A DNA stretch of 64,000 nucleotides from Macrolepiota albuminosa (Eukaryota > Basidiomycota > Agaricomycetes > Agaricales > Agaricaceae): positions 1 through 64,000 of the forward strand of contig JAMWFC010000073.1 of NCBI GenBank assembly GCA_027475525.1, in the 5' to 3' direction. This document shows positions 11,654 to 21,654 of the stretch, piece after piece. Each line of letters begins with the position of its first letter. Position 1 is the stretch's first letter. Both the position numbers and the translations under genes were made by a program. A model generated the notes under the pieces. That model was given only the letters and a program-made list of their open reading frames with translations. It did not search any database and was not told the DNA's origin.

Positions 11654-13185
11654 TTGCTTCTCTCCTCAATAAGGAGTATTCTCAGTGCCAAATCCAAGCT
11701 AAACCTGGGCTGTGAAAGGGCACTGTTGAGAGGATCAGCAAAGAACTGGAGCAACAAAGAGAATCATTCTGAACATCATCCTTTCAAGCTTACAGCACAT
11801 GACAAACAGTCTATTATTTATCAAATTACTATTGGAAAGCTGAATAATGCTGTTCAAGCCACACAGCTCATTGATTCATTCATCTCTAATGATGTTAATC
11901 CTCAGACCATCAGAAATGCATTGAAGGAGGCAGGTTTTTGCTCAGCAACAAAGAAGAAAGTTTCCATGCTCAAGGCTGCTCATCATGCAAACTGGTGATA
12001 CAATGCTATACCAGCAGTCAGGGACAAAACATGCACCAGAAGTCAAAATAAACATTTAATTATAGGCTGAAAACTGTAAGCCTCCTGGTAGCAGTCTCAA
12101 CAAATATCTATTCCCAAAAATATCCCAATACAGAACAACAGGCAGGGACTGGCTCAAACTATCAGCTCAACAATAGTCTAACCACTGTCATGGAGAGGAA
12201 AAGCATGGAAGCTGGTAATGGACAGAATAGGATGAAATTGGGAAATTATTATTGTTATTCAATATTATAATTCTCAATTTCATCATCAAATCAGCCAATG
12301 TTCGATTTAATAACCAGGAGGGGAAAAGGAAAGAAGTAGGGGATGCAGGGAGGCAAGGATCTATAAAGGAGATCGTGCTAAATGGAGCTCAAGCAAATAG
12401 AGAAAGGACAAATCAGAAACATCTGGAAGAATGGCGGAACAAGAAGTTGAATGGTGGAATGGGTGGCACTGAAACAGGTCCCAAAATAGAAGTCGGACTA
12501 TCAAATACGTTCTGGAAGTTGGAGAGTTTCCGACAAAGAGTCATATGTAGATAGTGGTCTGTGCACCAGAAAAACAGTATAAATAGCCCAGGTTTAGTAG
12601 AGAATAGACAGGCAATTGATAGGCAAAGGCTCAGTGGTTCCCAGGGAGTGAATCACTTAGGCTAGAGCTTATTGAACACCTCTTATTGGAAGTCTATTGG
12701 TAGACAAAGGCTCAGTGGTTCCCAGGGAATGAACTACTTAGGCTGGAGTTTATTGAGAACCTTCTTTTGCATTGCAGGATATTCATTCTGTAAAGCACTC
12801 AATACATCAACCTTATCATCAAGCACCGGTGTGGATGAGAGGTCACTTTCTAAGACTTCAAGAAAGCCCCAGAACTATCAGTACTACTTGCAACCAAGTA
12901 CTACACTGGAAAATGGAGGATTGGAAAAGGGTTTTGTTGAGCAATGAGACAAAGATTGATTGGATTGGATTAAATAAGAAGGTATATGTGTGGAATATTT
13001 CAGGAGAACCACTACCTGAGCACAGTACTATGAGATTTTGGATGAGGGAGTGGTGGAAAGCTTTGAGAAGTTGGAAATGAAAAAGGAAGAACAATATTTT
13101 CAGCAAGACAACAACCCAAAACCCACCTCCCAATGGGCAACAACCTGGTTTTCTGATAACAACATCATTGTGATATCCTGGTCTG
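11654..13185 (+). pseudogene. Tc1/mariner transposase relic, interrupted
   Basis: 11654-11998 reads FKLTAHDKQSIIYQITIGKL and a following helix with PQTIRNALKEAGF, the paired HTH DNA-binding region of Tc1-like transposases. After an insertion of about 760 bases the catalytic part resumes at about 12770: MEDWKRVLLSNETKIDWIG (first catalytic Asp position now SNETK instead of SDETK), KKVYVWN, and later YFQQDNNPKPTSQW with the second Asp. The third acidic residue region is cut off by the family B LTR at 13186. Frameshifts and stops are present. Non-functional. Confidence 0.8.
11999..12761. other. Unassigned insertion inside the Tc1 relic, with internal tandem duplication
   Basis: Sequence between the two halves of the transposase shows no coding motif. 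It has a TATAAATAG-like box at about 12580 and two copies of a roughly 60-base unit sharing AGGCTCAGTGGTTCCCAGGG (starting about 12629 and 12708), about 79 bases apart. It may be an LTR or a non-autonomous element, but I cannot define ends or a target duplication. Confidence 0.4.
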
Positions 13186-13948
13186 TGTCACAACCCCTCC
13201 CCTCTGGGACCACCCCAGGACACCCCCAGAACTCCATCTGGAACCCTCTCTCCAACCCCACAAATGCACCCTGCCATCACATGCATCAAAGACTGCCATC
13301 ATCCAGCACCCCTGGCAACCCCACATCACAGACCCCAGGATCAACTGCCATCAAACCATGATCAGTGATTGGATCACATTACTTGCCTCCAGGCCATCAT
13401 GCATTGTGCATCATGACCTCCTCCATGCCAATTGATTGCGCATCCCACACACATGATCCCAGGATACAGTCCCCCTCCTACTACTCAATACTTTCCAGAA
13501 CTTGTCCCAGACATCCTGGAACCCCAGAGACCTGGACCCAGCCCTGTAGTACTTATAGCGTAGTTTCCCATTGTATTTGCTAGTCTTGATATTACACTTG
13601 TTTGCTTGCATGCCCTTTGACTGACAACTGGTATGCCTGATTGGCATGCTCTGACTGGCATGCTCAAATTGTTTGCATGCTTCTAAGACTGGTATGCACT
13701 TCACTACTTAAACTTTACTAACTGGGTCTCATCCTAGAACCTCTGGTTCTTGACTCGACTCAAACACTCTTAACTCTTCTCCCCCACCTAATCCCCGGAC
13801 TAAGTCCCCTATCCCAGGAATTCCCTATTCATGTCTTGAACCCCAGAAGCTCAGTCCAGAGTTCCAGACACCTGAGTACACGTAGATCAAGTCCACCTCA
13901 TAAGGGCATTGCTTTCCCAGAAAGCCCCTGATTTAGCGGAACCTGACA
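13186..13948 (+). repeat. 5' LTR of family B element (copy B1)
   Basis: Starts TGTCACAACCCCTCC and ends GAACCTGACA, with TGTCA/TGACA inverted ends. It aligns along its length with the LTRs at 35640-36377 (minus) and 46779-47573 (plus). A CTTATAG box lies about 34 bases before AGTCTTGATATTA (13582-13594), the proposed transcript start, whose complement begins the internal region. It is inserted in the Tc1 relic. Gag leader sequence follows. Confidence 0.85.
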
Positions 13949-13961
13949 TAATATCAAGACT
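13949..13961 (+). promoter_or_regulatory. Self-primer binding site of family B (copy B1)
   Basis: TAATATCAAGACT lies directly after the LTR and is a perfect 13-base complement of AGTCTTGATATTA inside the same LTR (13582-13594). No tRNA-like TGG site is present at this place. This arrangement is that of Tf1/sushi elements, where the folded 5' end of the RNA primes minus-strand synthesis. Identical sequences occur in copy B2. Confidence 0.75.
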
Positions 13962-14257
13962 CTCTCCTTACACCGTTTTTGATGGCTACATATACTCACC
14001 TATTACTCCACAGGTTATCAGACCGACCCTTACAGGCATCTGGTCCCCAACTACTACTCCACACAGACCCCCTGCCCCACCTACTCACCTCTCCCATATG
14101 AGCCCCAATGCCTCCAGTGCCACTAGGCCCCTGATCCGTCCCTCTATGACCAGGGGCCCTCAGCCAGCTGGGCCCCTCTGCCCAATCTAGCCATGGCCTG
14201 ACCTGCAAAGGCCCCCTTGTACTGGAGCATTCCCAGGGGTCTACCAGAGACTCCATC
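13962..14257 (+). pseudogene. Family B gag leader and N-terminal part, split by family A insertion
   Basis: A Pro/Tyr/Ser-rich reading frame aligns with the same segment of copy B2 (minus, 35640-35300): both run through SRLSPYTVFDGY / SRLPPYTVLDGY and later GPQPAGPL / GPQPAGPP. The family A element is inserted after CCATC at 14253-14257; the gag continues at 20756. Confidence 0.7.
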
Positions 14258-14777
14258 TGTCAGGGGACCCCTCATTCCTTTCTTCTTTCACTCCTTATTT
14301 CTTTTCACTCTCCTTTCATTCACTTCCTTATTTCTTCTACCATTCTCTCATTTTGCTGTTACTACTTCTTCAACACTATCTGTTGGTACTATTCTCAACC
14401 TTTGAGGTGCTCTGGTTCTTTAGCTATCACTCAGACAAGTGTGGGCCCTTCAGCACCGCTCCAGGCTGCTTAGATAAGCCGGAGTTTGCCTTTCTGACTT
14501 CTAAAGTCCGGAGTTTTCCTCCCTTGTTTGCACACTTGTTTGGTTAGTCAATTTTCGAGTTTTTAAGGTTTTGTTGTACTGTACAGTTGTTTCCCACGCT
14601 TCAGAGGCCCCAGAAGCGTCCAACCTGGCATAGGGGATCCCCAGACTTGTTCTCTTTGGATCTCCCTCTGCCAGGTGAGTAGCTACCTTGATATTGTCAG
14701 TATATATTCTAATACACTTTGGATCTCCCTCTGCCAGCTGTGTGACTGAGCCACAGCCTCTAGAGGTCGCCCTTACA
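14258..14777 (+). repeat. 5' LTR of young family A element
   Basis: TGTCAGGGGACC to GCCCTTACA, 520 bases, identical by eye to 20236-20755. The U3 part is pyrimidine-rich. The AGACTTGTTCT site at 14643-14653 matches the primer site downstream. Two 21-base perfect direct repeats (14654-14674, 14717-14737) flank an intron-like stretch. Solo copies elsewhere keep a TATATAAG box where this copy has TAGATAAG (about 14463). Confidence 0.95.
14675..14737 (+). other. Intron-like segment inside the family A LTR
   Basis: GTGAGT at 14675 and CTGCCAG ending at 14737 bound 63 bases with a CTAAT branch-like motif at 14709-14713, 25 bases from the end: size and signals of a basidiomycete intron. The same 21-base word ends before the donor and at the acceptor, so splicing and direct-repeat deletion would give the same product. 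The corresponding 3' LTR copy is 20653-20715. A related short LTR at 36842-37069 lacks the segment. Splicing is inferred, not shown. Confidence 0.5.
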
Positions 14778-14779
14778 GC

Positions 14780-14790
14780 AGAACAAGTCT
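14780..14790 (+). promoter_or_regulatory. Self-primer binding site of family A element
   Basis: AGAACAAGTCT begins two bases after the 5' LTR and is an exact 11-base complement of AGACTTGTTCT in the LTR (14643-14653 and 20621-20631); the bases on either side do not pair. Tf1 of fission yeast also uses 11 bases at the RNA 5' end. No tRNA-complementary site is seen. The implied transcript start at 14643 lacks an obvious TATA box 30 bases upstream in this copy. Confidence 0.7.
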
Positions 14791-14891
14791 CTACATTTCG
14801 GTCTGGGAGCCCCCTTCAGCCTGCTTGAGCCCTCTCTTGCCCCTTTAGGTCCCTCCCCCACTGGATTACTCCCTGCCCCTCTGTTGCTTCT

Positions 14892-16157
14892 ATGACCCAA
14901 CCAGCCCCCTCAGACACTCCCCTGGACGCTTCTGCCCCTCAGGATGATGCCTGGGGTCGCTTGCTTGCTCTGGAGACTCAGGTGCAGACCACTCAAGCTT
15001 CCCTCACCCTCCACACCACCGAACTTGCTGGATTACGACAGGCCACAGACACTATCTCCCATTCCCTTCAGGCCCTCTTAGAGCGCCTCCCTCTCACTCC
15101 TACCCCTCTCCAGGCACCTCCAGTTAGGGCTGGCACACCCCCAGTCCCTCGCTTTGGGGCCTCCCCCCCAGTTCATGCCAATATTCCTCGCCCAGCACTC
15201 CCAGACGCATTCAATGGTGACCGAGCGATAGGCGAGCGTTTCCTGCAGTCCTGCATCACCTATATTCAGCTCAGTGGTGAGGCTTTCCCCTCTGACGCTC
15301 TCAAAATCGCTTGGGTTCTTTCTTACATGAAGTCTGGGCGAGCTTCAACATACGCGCTACGAGTCTTTCGACGTCCTGGAGGAGTAGAGAGTTTTGGAAG
15401 TTGGGATCAGTTTGAGAAGGAGTTTCGGACAGAGTTCTTCCCCTTGGACCCTGCTAAGGTGGCAGCCCTCACTCTCCGAGATCCTCATCGATATGGGCAG
15501 GGGAAGCGGACCCTAGATGAGTACATCGACTCCTTCAGAGCTCTTGCTGAACAGGCCTGTTATCCGGATGGTCTTCAGCTCTGTCTCACCTTCCGAGATG
15601 GCCTCCTTCCCTCTCTCATGGATCGGATTGACAGCATGGCTGAGGGACGACCTGATGACACGAGTATCGAGACCTGGTATCAGGTAGCACGTGATCAGTG
15701 GCAGCTCATGGAGTTACGACGTGAGCTCCACCGTGGAACTGCCCCTCGCTCCACTCCACAGGCATCCTTTTCTGCTCGTCATCCCATCCAGCCTTCCCTT
15801 CCATTTCGCACTCCACCCCCAGCTCAGGTACCTGCAGCACGTCCTCTTCCTTTTGGAGTACCTATGGATGTTGATGCCTCTCGTCAACGTTCCTCCCTTC
15901 CTCTCCTTTGCCGTCGCTGTGGAAAGCCTGGTCACTTCGCTCGGTATTGTCCCCAGGGGTTAGAGGTGCGCTATCTCTCAGCTTCAGAGCAGGAGGAGCT
16001 CCTTCTCCAGCTCCTTGCTGCCCGAGATGTTCGAGGAAACCCCTCCCCAGATGTACAGACTGAAGCAGAACCCTTGGAGGAGTCCTTGGGTCCTGTGGAA
16101 GCTGTAGCAGAACCATCGGATGGGTCCTTTGGTTCGGCAGGGGAGGGTTTTCAATAG
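14892..16157 (+). CDS. gag: Gag polyprotein of family A Gypsy element
   Basis: A 421-residue structural protein that would form the cytoplasmic virus-like particle. The N-terminus (about residues 20-65) is a likely coiled coil (LETQVQTTQASLTLHTTELA). Residues about 95-290 match a retrotransposon gag capsid domain (DAFNGDRAIGERFLQSCITY, later DEYIDSFRALAEQACYPDG). A single zinc knuckle, C340-x2-C343-x4-H348-x4-C353 (CRRCGKPGHFARYC), ends the nucleocapsid part, and an acidic tail follows. ATG 14892 is the first in-frame start after the leader. The frame is intact to TAG 16155-16157. pol lies in the -1 frame eight bases on, and a slippery heptamer precedes the stop. Confidence 0.95.
   Translation: MTQPAPSDTPLDASAPQDDAWGRLLALETQVQTTQASLTLHTTELAGLRQATDTISHSLQALLERLPLTPTPLQAPPVRAGTPPVPRFGASPPVHANIPRPALPDAFNGDRAIGERFLQSCITYIQLSGEAFPSDALKIAWVLSYMKSGRASTYALRVFRRPGGVESFGSWDQFEKEFRTEFFPLDPAKVAALTLRDPHRYGQGKRTLDEYIDSFRALAEQACYPDGLQLCLTFRDGLLPSLMDRIDSMAEGRPDDTSIETWYQVARDQWQLMELRRELHRGTAPRSTPQASFSARHPIQPSLPFRTPPPAQVPAARPLPFGVPMDVDASRQRSSLPLLCRRCGKPGHFARYCPQGLEVRYLSASEQEELLLQLLAARDVRGNPSPDVQTEAEPLEESLGPVEAVAEPSDGSFGSAGEGFQ
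16145..16151 (+). promoter_or_regulatory. Putative -1 ribosomal frameshift site between gag and pol
   Basis: In the gag frame the codons are GAG GGT TTT CAA TAG, so G GGT TTT is a canonical X XXY YYZ slippery heptamer four bases before the stop. A -1 slip gives GGG TTT TCA ATA GAG CGA CGG ATG, open and continuous with pol. This would make a Gag-Pol fusion at limited frequency, as in many retroelements. No strong downstream stem is obvious by eye. Confidence 0.6.
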
Positions 16158-16165
16158 AGCGACGG

Positions 16166-19100
16166 ATGAGTTGTACGCCTCCGCCGCCTGGTGCTAATCA
16201 GTTTACATGTCAATCAGTAGAGTCTTCTAATGTATCGCTCCCTACTCCTGATTCTCTGACTGAAACTGTAAGCACCCCCTCCGACGTACAAAATACCCCC
16301 TTGGTCCAAGCCTCAGCTAAGACTTCTTCTCCTCCTTCTCCTGTCCGACGACCACGTGTCCCAGCTTGGGAACGACGCCTTCCCCGTCGCTATGTTGTTG
16401 CTTCTACTCCCTCTCCCAACTCTCTGCGTCTGAATGTGGAGATTGAGACAACTGACACTCAGCAGACTCGAAGCGTCATAGCTCTCTTGGACAGTGGTGC
16501 TACTGGACTCTTCCTAGACACCCGTTATGTGGAACAACACCGGCTCACTACCCGCCCCCTCTCTCACCCTATTCCAGTCTATAACATTGACGGTACGCTC
16601 AATGAAGCTGGATCCATCCGCTCAGTGGTGGATTTAGTCCTTCGTTATCAGACTCATTCTGAGCGTGCAGTCTTTGCAGTTACCAGCCTAGGAAAGCAGG
16701 ACATGATACTTGGGTTCTCCTGGCTGCGTGATCACAATCCTGAGATTGACTGGGCCAAGGGTAAGGTGAGCATGAGCCGCTGCCCTCGACGGTGTTCCAC
16801 ATGTGCTAAGGAAGTGAGAGAGGAGCGCAGAGAGTCAGTCCGTGAGCGTGCCGCTATCCGGGCTTGCCGAGTTGGACACCTCCCCTTTGCAGACCTTGAC
16901 CTACTGGATCCTCCTCCCTTGGCGTTCCCTTATAGAGAGGCCCTCTATGAGGACGTTCGAGGTGTAGCGAGTGAAGCCCAGATGGAAGATGGACGCGAGG
17001 GTGAATTTGGATGCGCTCCTGACCCAGAGTCTCCAGACGAGGCTATCGAGACAGGTGATAGGATTTATGCCACTACGTTACGACCTCCACCAAGTGTAGC
17101 AGAGATCAGAGCTAGCCAAACTACCTCCCAGCGGCTAGCTCAGGCATTTGCTGCCAACTCTGCTCCTAAGTCGTTCCGAGATGCGGTTCCTCATCACCTG
17201 CAAGACTTTGAGGATGTTTTCTCTAAGGCATCATTTGACTCCCTGCCAGAGCGTAAGCAGTGGGACCATGCAATTGAGCTTACACCCAATGCTGAGCCCT
17301 CTAGCTGCAAGGTCTACCCACTCTCTCCCAGAGAACAGGATGAGCTTGATGCCTTTTTGCAGGAGAATTTAGACTCTGGTCGCATCCGTCCCTCAAAGTC
17401 TCCGATGGCCTCTCCAGTCTTCTTTATTAAGAAGAAGAATGGATCTCTACGTCCGGTTCAGGACTACCGAGTCTTGAATGCAATGACTGTGAAGAATCGC
17501 TACCCCTTACCACTCATTTCAGAGCTTGTCAACAACCTCCGAGGTGCGCGCTACTTTACCAAGTTGGATGTCCGCTGGGGCTACAACAATGTGCGCATCA
17601 AAGAAGGAGATGAGTGGAAGGGAGCATTCCGAACAAATCGTGGACTCTTTGAACCTCTGGTAATGTTCTTTGGCCTCACTAATAGCCCTGCCACCTTCCA
17701 GACCATGATGAACGACATTTTCCGAGACCTCATAGCGGAAGGTGTTGTGTGTGTATACCTCGACGATATTCTCATCTATACCAAGACTCTAGAGGAGCAT
17801 CGTCGGATTACACGCATCGTACTGGAACGTCTTCGCCAGCACCAGCTCTATCTTAAGCCAGAGAAGTGTGAGTTTGAGCAGACTAAGGTTGAATATCTTG
17901 GACTGATCATCTCTCATGGAATGGCTGAGATGGACCCAGTCAAGGTGGCTGGTGTAGCGGAGTGGCCAGAGCCTAAGAACAAGAAGGAGGTTCAGGCCTT
18001 CCTGGGTTTTACCAACTTCTACCGGAGGTTTATTCAGGATTTCTCACACCATGCCCGGCCCCTCTTCGATCTCACCACTAAGGACACTCCTTGGCACTGG
18101 GATGCAGCACAGCAGACAGCCTTTGATGCCCTCAAACAGGCGGTCACTTCAAAGCCTGTCCTTATATTCCCAGACGATGACTCTCCCTTCCGTGTCGAAG
18201 CTGATAGCTCAGATTTTGCTACTGGGGCCGTTCTCTCTCAACAGTCAAGGGAGGATGGTAAGTGGCATCCTGTGGCTTTCTACTCCAAGAGTCTCAATGC
18301 CGTGGAGCGGAATTATGAGATCCATGATAAGGAGATGCTAGCTATTATTCGGTCATTTGAGGAGTGGCGACATTTCCTTGAGGGTGCCAGGCATAAATTC
18401 GAGGTGTGGACTGATCACAAGAACTTAGAGTACTTTCGGACGGCCAAGAAACTCAACCGCCGACAGGCTCGATGGTCCTTGTATCTGGCCAACTTCGACT
18501 TCTCTCTGCATCACAAACCGGGACGGAGCATGGGTAAGCCAGATGCGCTTTCTAGGCGAGCAGACCATGGTTCAGGAGCTAGTGACAATGACAATATTGT
18601 ACTTCTGAAGCCAGAACTATTTGCTATCCGTGCTCTAGAAGGTGTGGTTGGCCAGGGAGAAGAAGTGAGCATCCTTCGAGACATCCGACGAGGTAACCGG
18701 GAGGGCGCCCAAGAAGATCTGGTAGCTAAGGCTGCCATGGCCTTGCATGCTCGAGAGAAAGCTGGAGTGAAGTCTGTCCGCACCGACGAGTGGTCTCTGG
18801 AGAATGGTCTTCTCACCTTCCGGGGACGCATTTATGTTCCCAACCTGCCAGACCTCCGGAGGCGGATTGTGGAGCAGCATCATGACTCTCGAGTTGCAGG
18901 ACATCCTGGCAGATGGAAGACACTGGAGCTGGTTTCGCGGAATTACTGGTGGCCTCAAATGTCACGGTATATTGGCTCTTACACCTCCACCTGTGATCTT
19001 TGCCTTCGGACTAAGCCTCGTCGTCAGCCTCCTATGGGACAGCTTCATCCATTGCCTATCCCAGCTGAGCGTTGGAGTGTGGCCTCGGTAGACTTCATTG

Positions 19101-20209
19101 TTGAGTTACCTGATTCTCATGGATATGATGCGATCATGGTGGTAGTGGATCTCTGTGGCAAGCGTGCTCATTTTATTCCAACACACACTACTTGCTCAGC
19201 CATGGGCGCTGCCAATCTGTACCGGAAGCATGTCTGGAAGCTCCATGGGTTGTCAGATGCTTATGTCTCAGACCGCGGACCTCAGTTTGTGGCAGAGTTT
19301 ACGAGAGAACTGTATCGCCTCCTCCATGTCAAACTCCACACCTCCACAGCCTACCACCCCCAGTCTGATGGCCAGACTGAGCGTGTCAACCAGGAGCTAG
19401 AACAGTATCTCCGGCTCTTCTGCAATGAACGACAGGATGACTGGGACGATCTATTACCAGAGGCAGAGTTCCAGTACAACAACCGTGTACACGCTGCCAC
19501 CCAGATGTCTCCTTTCCTTCTAGATACTGGTCGACATCCTCGGATGGGATTTGAGCCTCGTGGACGACCTTCAGAGAATGAAGCTGTCAATGAGTTCATA
19601 GATCGGATGAAGGCAGCCCAGGAGGAGGCCAAGGCAGCTTTAGCTAAGGCAAAGGATGACATGGCCCGCTACTACGATCGTGGATGAACTCCAGCCCCCA
19701 AGTACAAGCCTGGAGATCGAGTCTACCTGGATGCCTCTGACATTGCCACTACCCGACCTTCTCAGAAGCTCTCTCACCGTCGTCTAGGCCCCTTCCCTAT
19801 AGTAAGACAGGTAGGCCCACTTGCCTATCGACTCAAGCTGCCTAGTGGAATGAGTCGACTCCATCCAGTCTTCAATGTGGTGAAGCTTTCTCCAGCCCCA
19901 GAGGATCCAATTCCAGGTCGACGTCCACAGCCACCTCCACCACCAGTTCTGGTAAACAACCAAGAAGAGTACGAAGTGGAGCGGATCCTAGACAGCCGAC
20001 TCTTTAGGAATAAGCTTCAGTTCAAGGTCAAGTGGAAGGGCTATGGAATCGAGGACGTTTCCTGGGAGCCACAAGAGAATGTCCATGCCCCTGCCTTGGT
20101 CCGGGAATTCTATCAACAGCATCCTGATGCTCCTCGGGCAATCAGAGGCCTCTATTCTCTTTCCAAAGTAGACCAGGCCATCCAGAACTACTTCTATCCA
20201 GCACGTTGA
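16166..20209 (+). pseudogene. pol: Pol polyprotein of family A Gypsy element, one premature TGA
   Basis: Frame continues from the frameshift site and is open to TGA 19685-19687, then resumes in the same frame to 20209 (about 1,348 residues in all). Domains in order: aspartic protease with ALLDSGATG at about 105-113; RT with YLDD at 531-534; RNase H ([23 protein letters not shown]); integrase with the HHCC finger around residue 900 (VEQHHDSR, CDLCLRTK), catalytic DFIVELPDS, SDRGPQF and a QELEQY segment; GPY/F-like module; chromodomain (WKGYGIEDVSWEP). The TGA falls at YYDRG*TP where family members usually have Arg, fitting CGA to TGA. It would remove the integrase C-terminus and chromodomain. 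Confidence 0.9.
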
Positions 20210-20222
20210 GACGCCGCACTCT

Positions 20223-20235
20223 AGAGGGGGGGTGA
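20223..20235 (+). promoter_or_regulatory. Polypurine tract of family A element
   Basis: AGAGGGGGGGTGA lies directly before the 3' LTR, 13 bases after the pol stop. This RNase H-resistant tract would prime plus-strand DNA synthesis. Confidence 0.85.
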
Positions 20236-20755
20236 TGTCAGGGGACCCCTCATTCCTTTCTTCTTTCACTCCTTATTTCTTTTCACTCTCCTTTCATTCA
20301 CTTCCTTATTTCTTCTACCATTCTCTCATTTTGCTGTTACTACTTCTTCAACACTATCTGTTGGTACTATTCTCAACCTTTGAGGTGCTCTGGTTCTTTA
20401 GCTATCACTCAGACAAGTGTGGGCCCTTCAGCACCGCTCCAGGCTGCTTAGATAAGCCGGAGTTTGCCTTTCTGACTTCTAAAGTCCGGAGTTTTCCTCC
20501 CTTGTTTGCACACTTGTTTGGTTAGTCAATTTTCGAGTTTTTAAGGTTTTGTTGTACTGTACAGTTGTTTCCCACGCTTCAGAGGCCCCAGAAGCGTCCA
20601 ACCTGGCATAGGGGATCCCCAGACTTGTTCTCTTTGGATCTCCCTCTGCCAGGTGAGTAGCTACCTTGATATTGTCAGTATATATTCTAATACACTTTGG
20701 ATCTCCCTCTGCCAGCTGTGTGACTGAGCCACAGCCTCTAGAGGTCGCCCTTACA
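20236..20755 (+). repeat. 3' LTR of young family A element
   Basis: 520 bases, identical by eye to the 5' LTR, ending TTACA before the CCATC target duplication at 20756-20760. It carries the same AGACTTGTTCT site (20621-20631) and intron-like segment (20653-20715). Confidence 0.95.
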
Positions 20756-21528
20756 CCATCCATCCTCAGTAGACCTTGCTCAATTCCCCCCCAGCGAGGG
20801 TCTCTTTGCACCCACCTCCTATTATGGATACCAACACCCTGCCCTCCACTCTGCGGACCTCCCAACTACAACTATTCCCCCTGACATTACTCAGCCGCCA
20901 CCCCACCTGCATGGACCCCTCCATTGCCAATGGGACAACAATGCTTTGAGGAGTACAAACAGCAATGGGACAAGGTGCTCTGCTCACTCTGGATCTCGCT
21001 GGAAGACTTCACGCAGTGGACAAGGGCATTACTGATGGAATTTGGACATGACAACTTTGAAGGCACTCCAGAGGACTAGGCCCATTGCTTGGTCCAATTT
21101 TGGAATTGCCTCACACAAGGAGAACTCCCAGAGCAGACTATGGTAAAGTACAGATGCAACACAATCCTCTGCAAAGAACCGCAGCAACTGGTCAACAAAG
21201 TCAATGCATCTCCCTCCCCCTGACCTCTCAACAACCCTGTGGACCTGGGTCACTTGATTTATATCTGGCAGGAACGCCCCTGCAGCCCCGACACTGGAGC
21301 AATGACAATGGGAAGAGCAACAAAATGCCTTGGCCATATTGCAGTCCCTCAATCCAATGGGCAGGCTGTTCGACCAGCCTGCTGCCTGCACAGTAAGCTT
21401 GTCAACTTGCCATAGGGCTAACTCTGTTCCTAGTACCTTCAGGACCTGGAGGCAACTCTGGAGGCCCCTGAAACTGCTCCTGCAAATGGACAATGCCCAA
21501 CCCTCACCATCAGCAACTTCTGGAATAT
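20756..21528 (+). pseudogene. Family B gag, continued after the family A insertion
   Basis: The sequence aligns with copy B2 (minus, 35300-34724): a TFAPTS-type leader stretch, then a capsid-like part around 20990-21225 (in B2 the clean form reads SLEDFAQWARALLTELRHNN, GTPEEWAHCLVKFGDHL, MVKYRRNTILREELQQ), then DLGHLIYIWQERP. Stops occur (for example TAG inside the EDFTQW...PEE segment). At about 21528 it joins family C pol sequence on the other strand, so the rest of the B element is lost. Confidence 0.65.
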
Positions 21529-21654
21529 AGTTCACCAGTCCCACAAATCTTTGGACATCATTATAACTGTGGCACATGCCATTTGTGTATGTGATCAATG
21601 TTGTCCTGGTCAGGGTGAATACCCCAACTGTCAATCTTGTGTTCAAGGCAGTCT
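21529..21654 (-). pseudogene. Family C pol fragment (RT thumb region)
   Basis: Minus-strand reading DCLEHKIDSWGIHPDQ and, after a frameshift, YNDVQRFVGLVNYI, matches DCLGHIIDDQGIHPDADKID and YNDIQRFVGLVNYIGTF of the intact family C pol. It is separated from the rest of RT by an LTR A fragment. Confidence 0.7.

Larger units (their letters stand above)
14258..20755 (+). mobile_element. Young Ty3/Gypsy chromovirus (family A), nearly intact
   Basis: A 6,498-base element with two 520-base LTRs that look identical when read side by side, a 5-bp target duplication CCATC (14253-14257 and 20756-20760), a self-primer site, gag, pol with protease, RT, RNase H, integrase and chromodomain, and a polypurine tract AGAGGGGGGGTGA just before the 3' LTR. 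Identical LTRs mean a very recent insertion. The only visible defect is one TGA codon near the end of integrase. It is nested in the gag of a family B element. Codon use and GC content contrast with the AT-rich neighbourhood. Confidence 0.95.

Noticed and set aside
14900..20200. Introns inside gag or pol of the young element
   Set aside because: The frames are continuous over all catalytic domains; no introns are needed.
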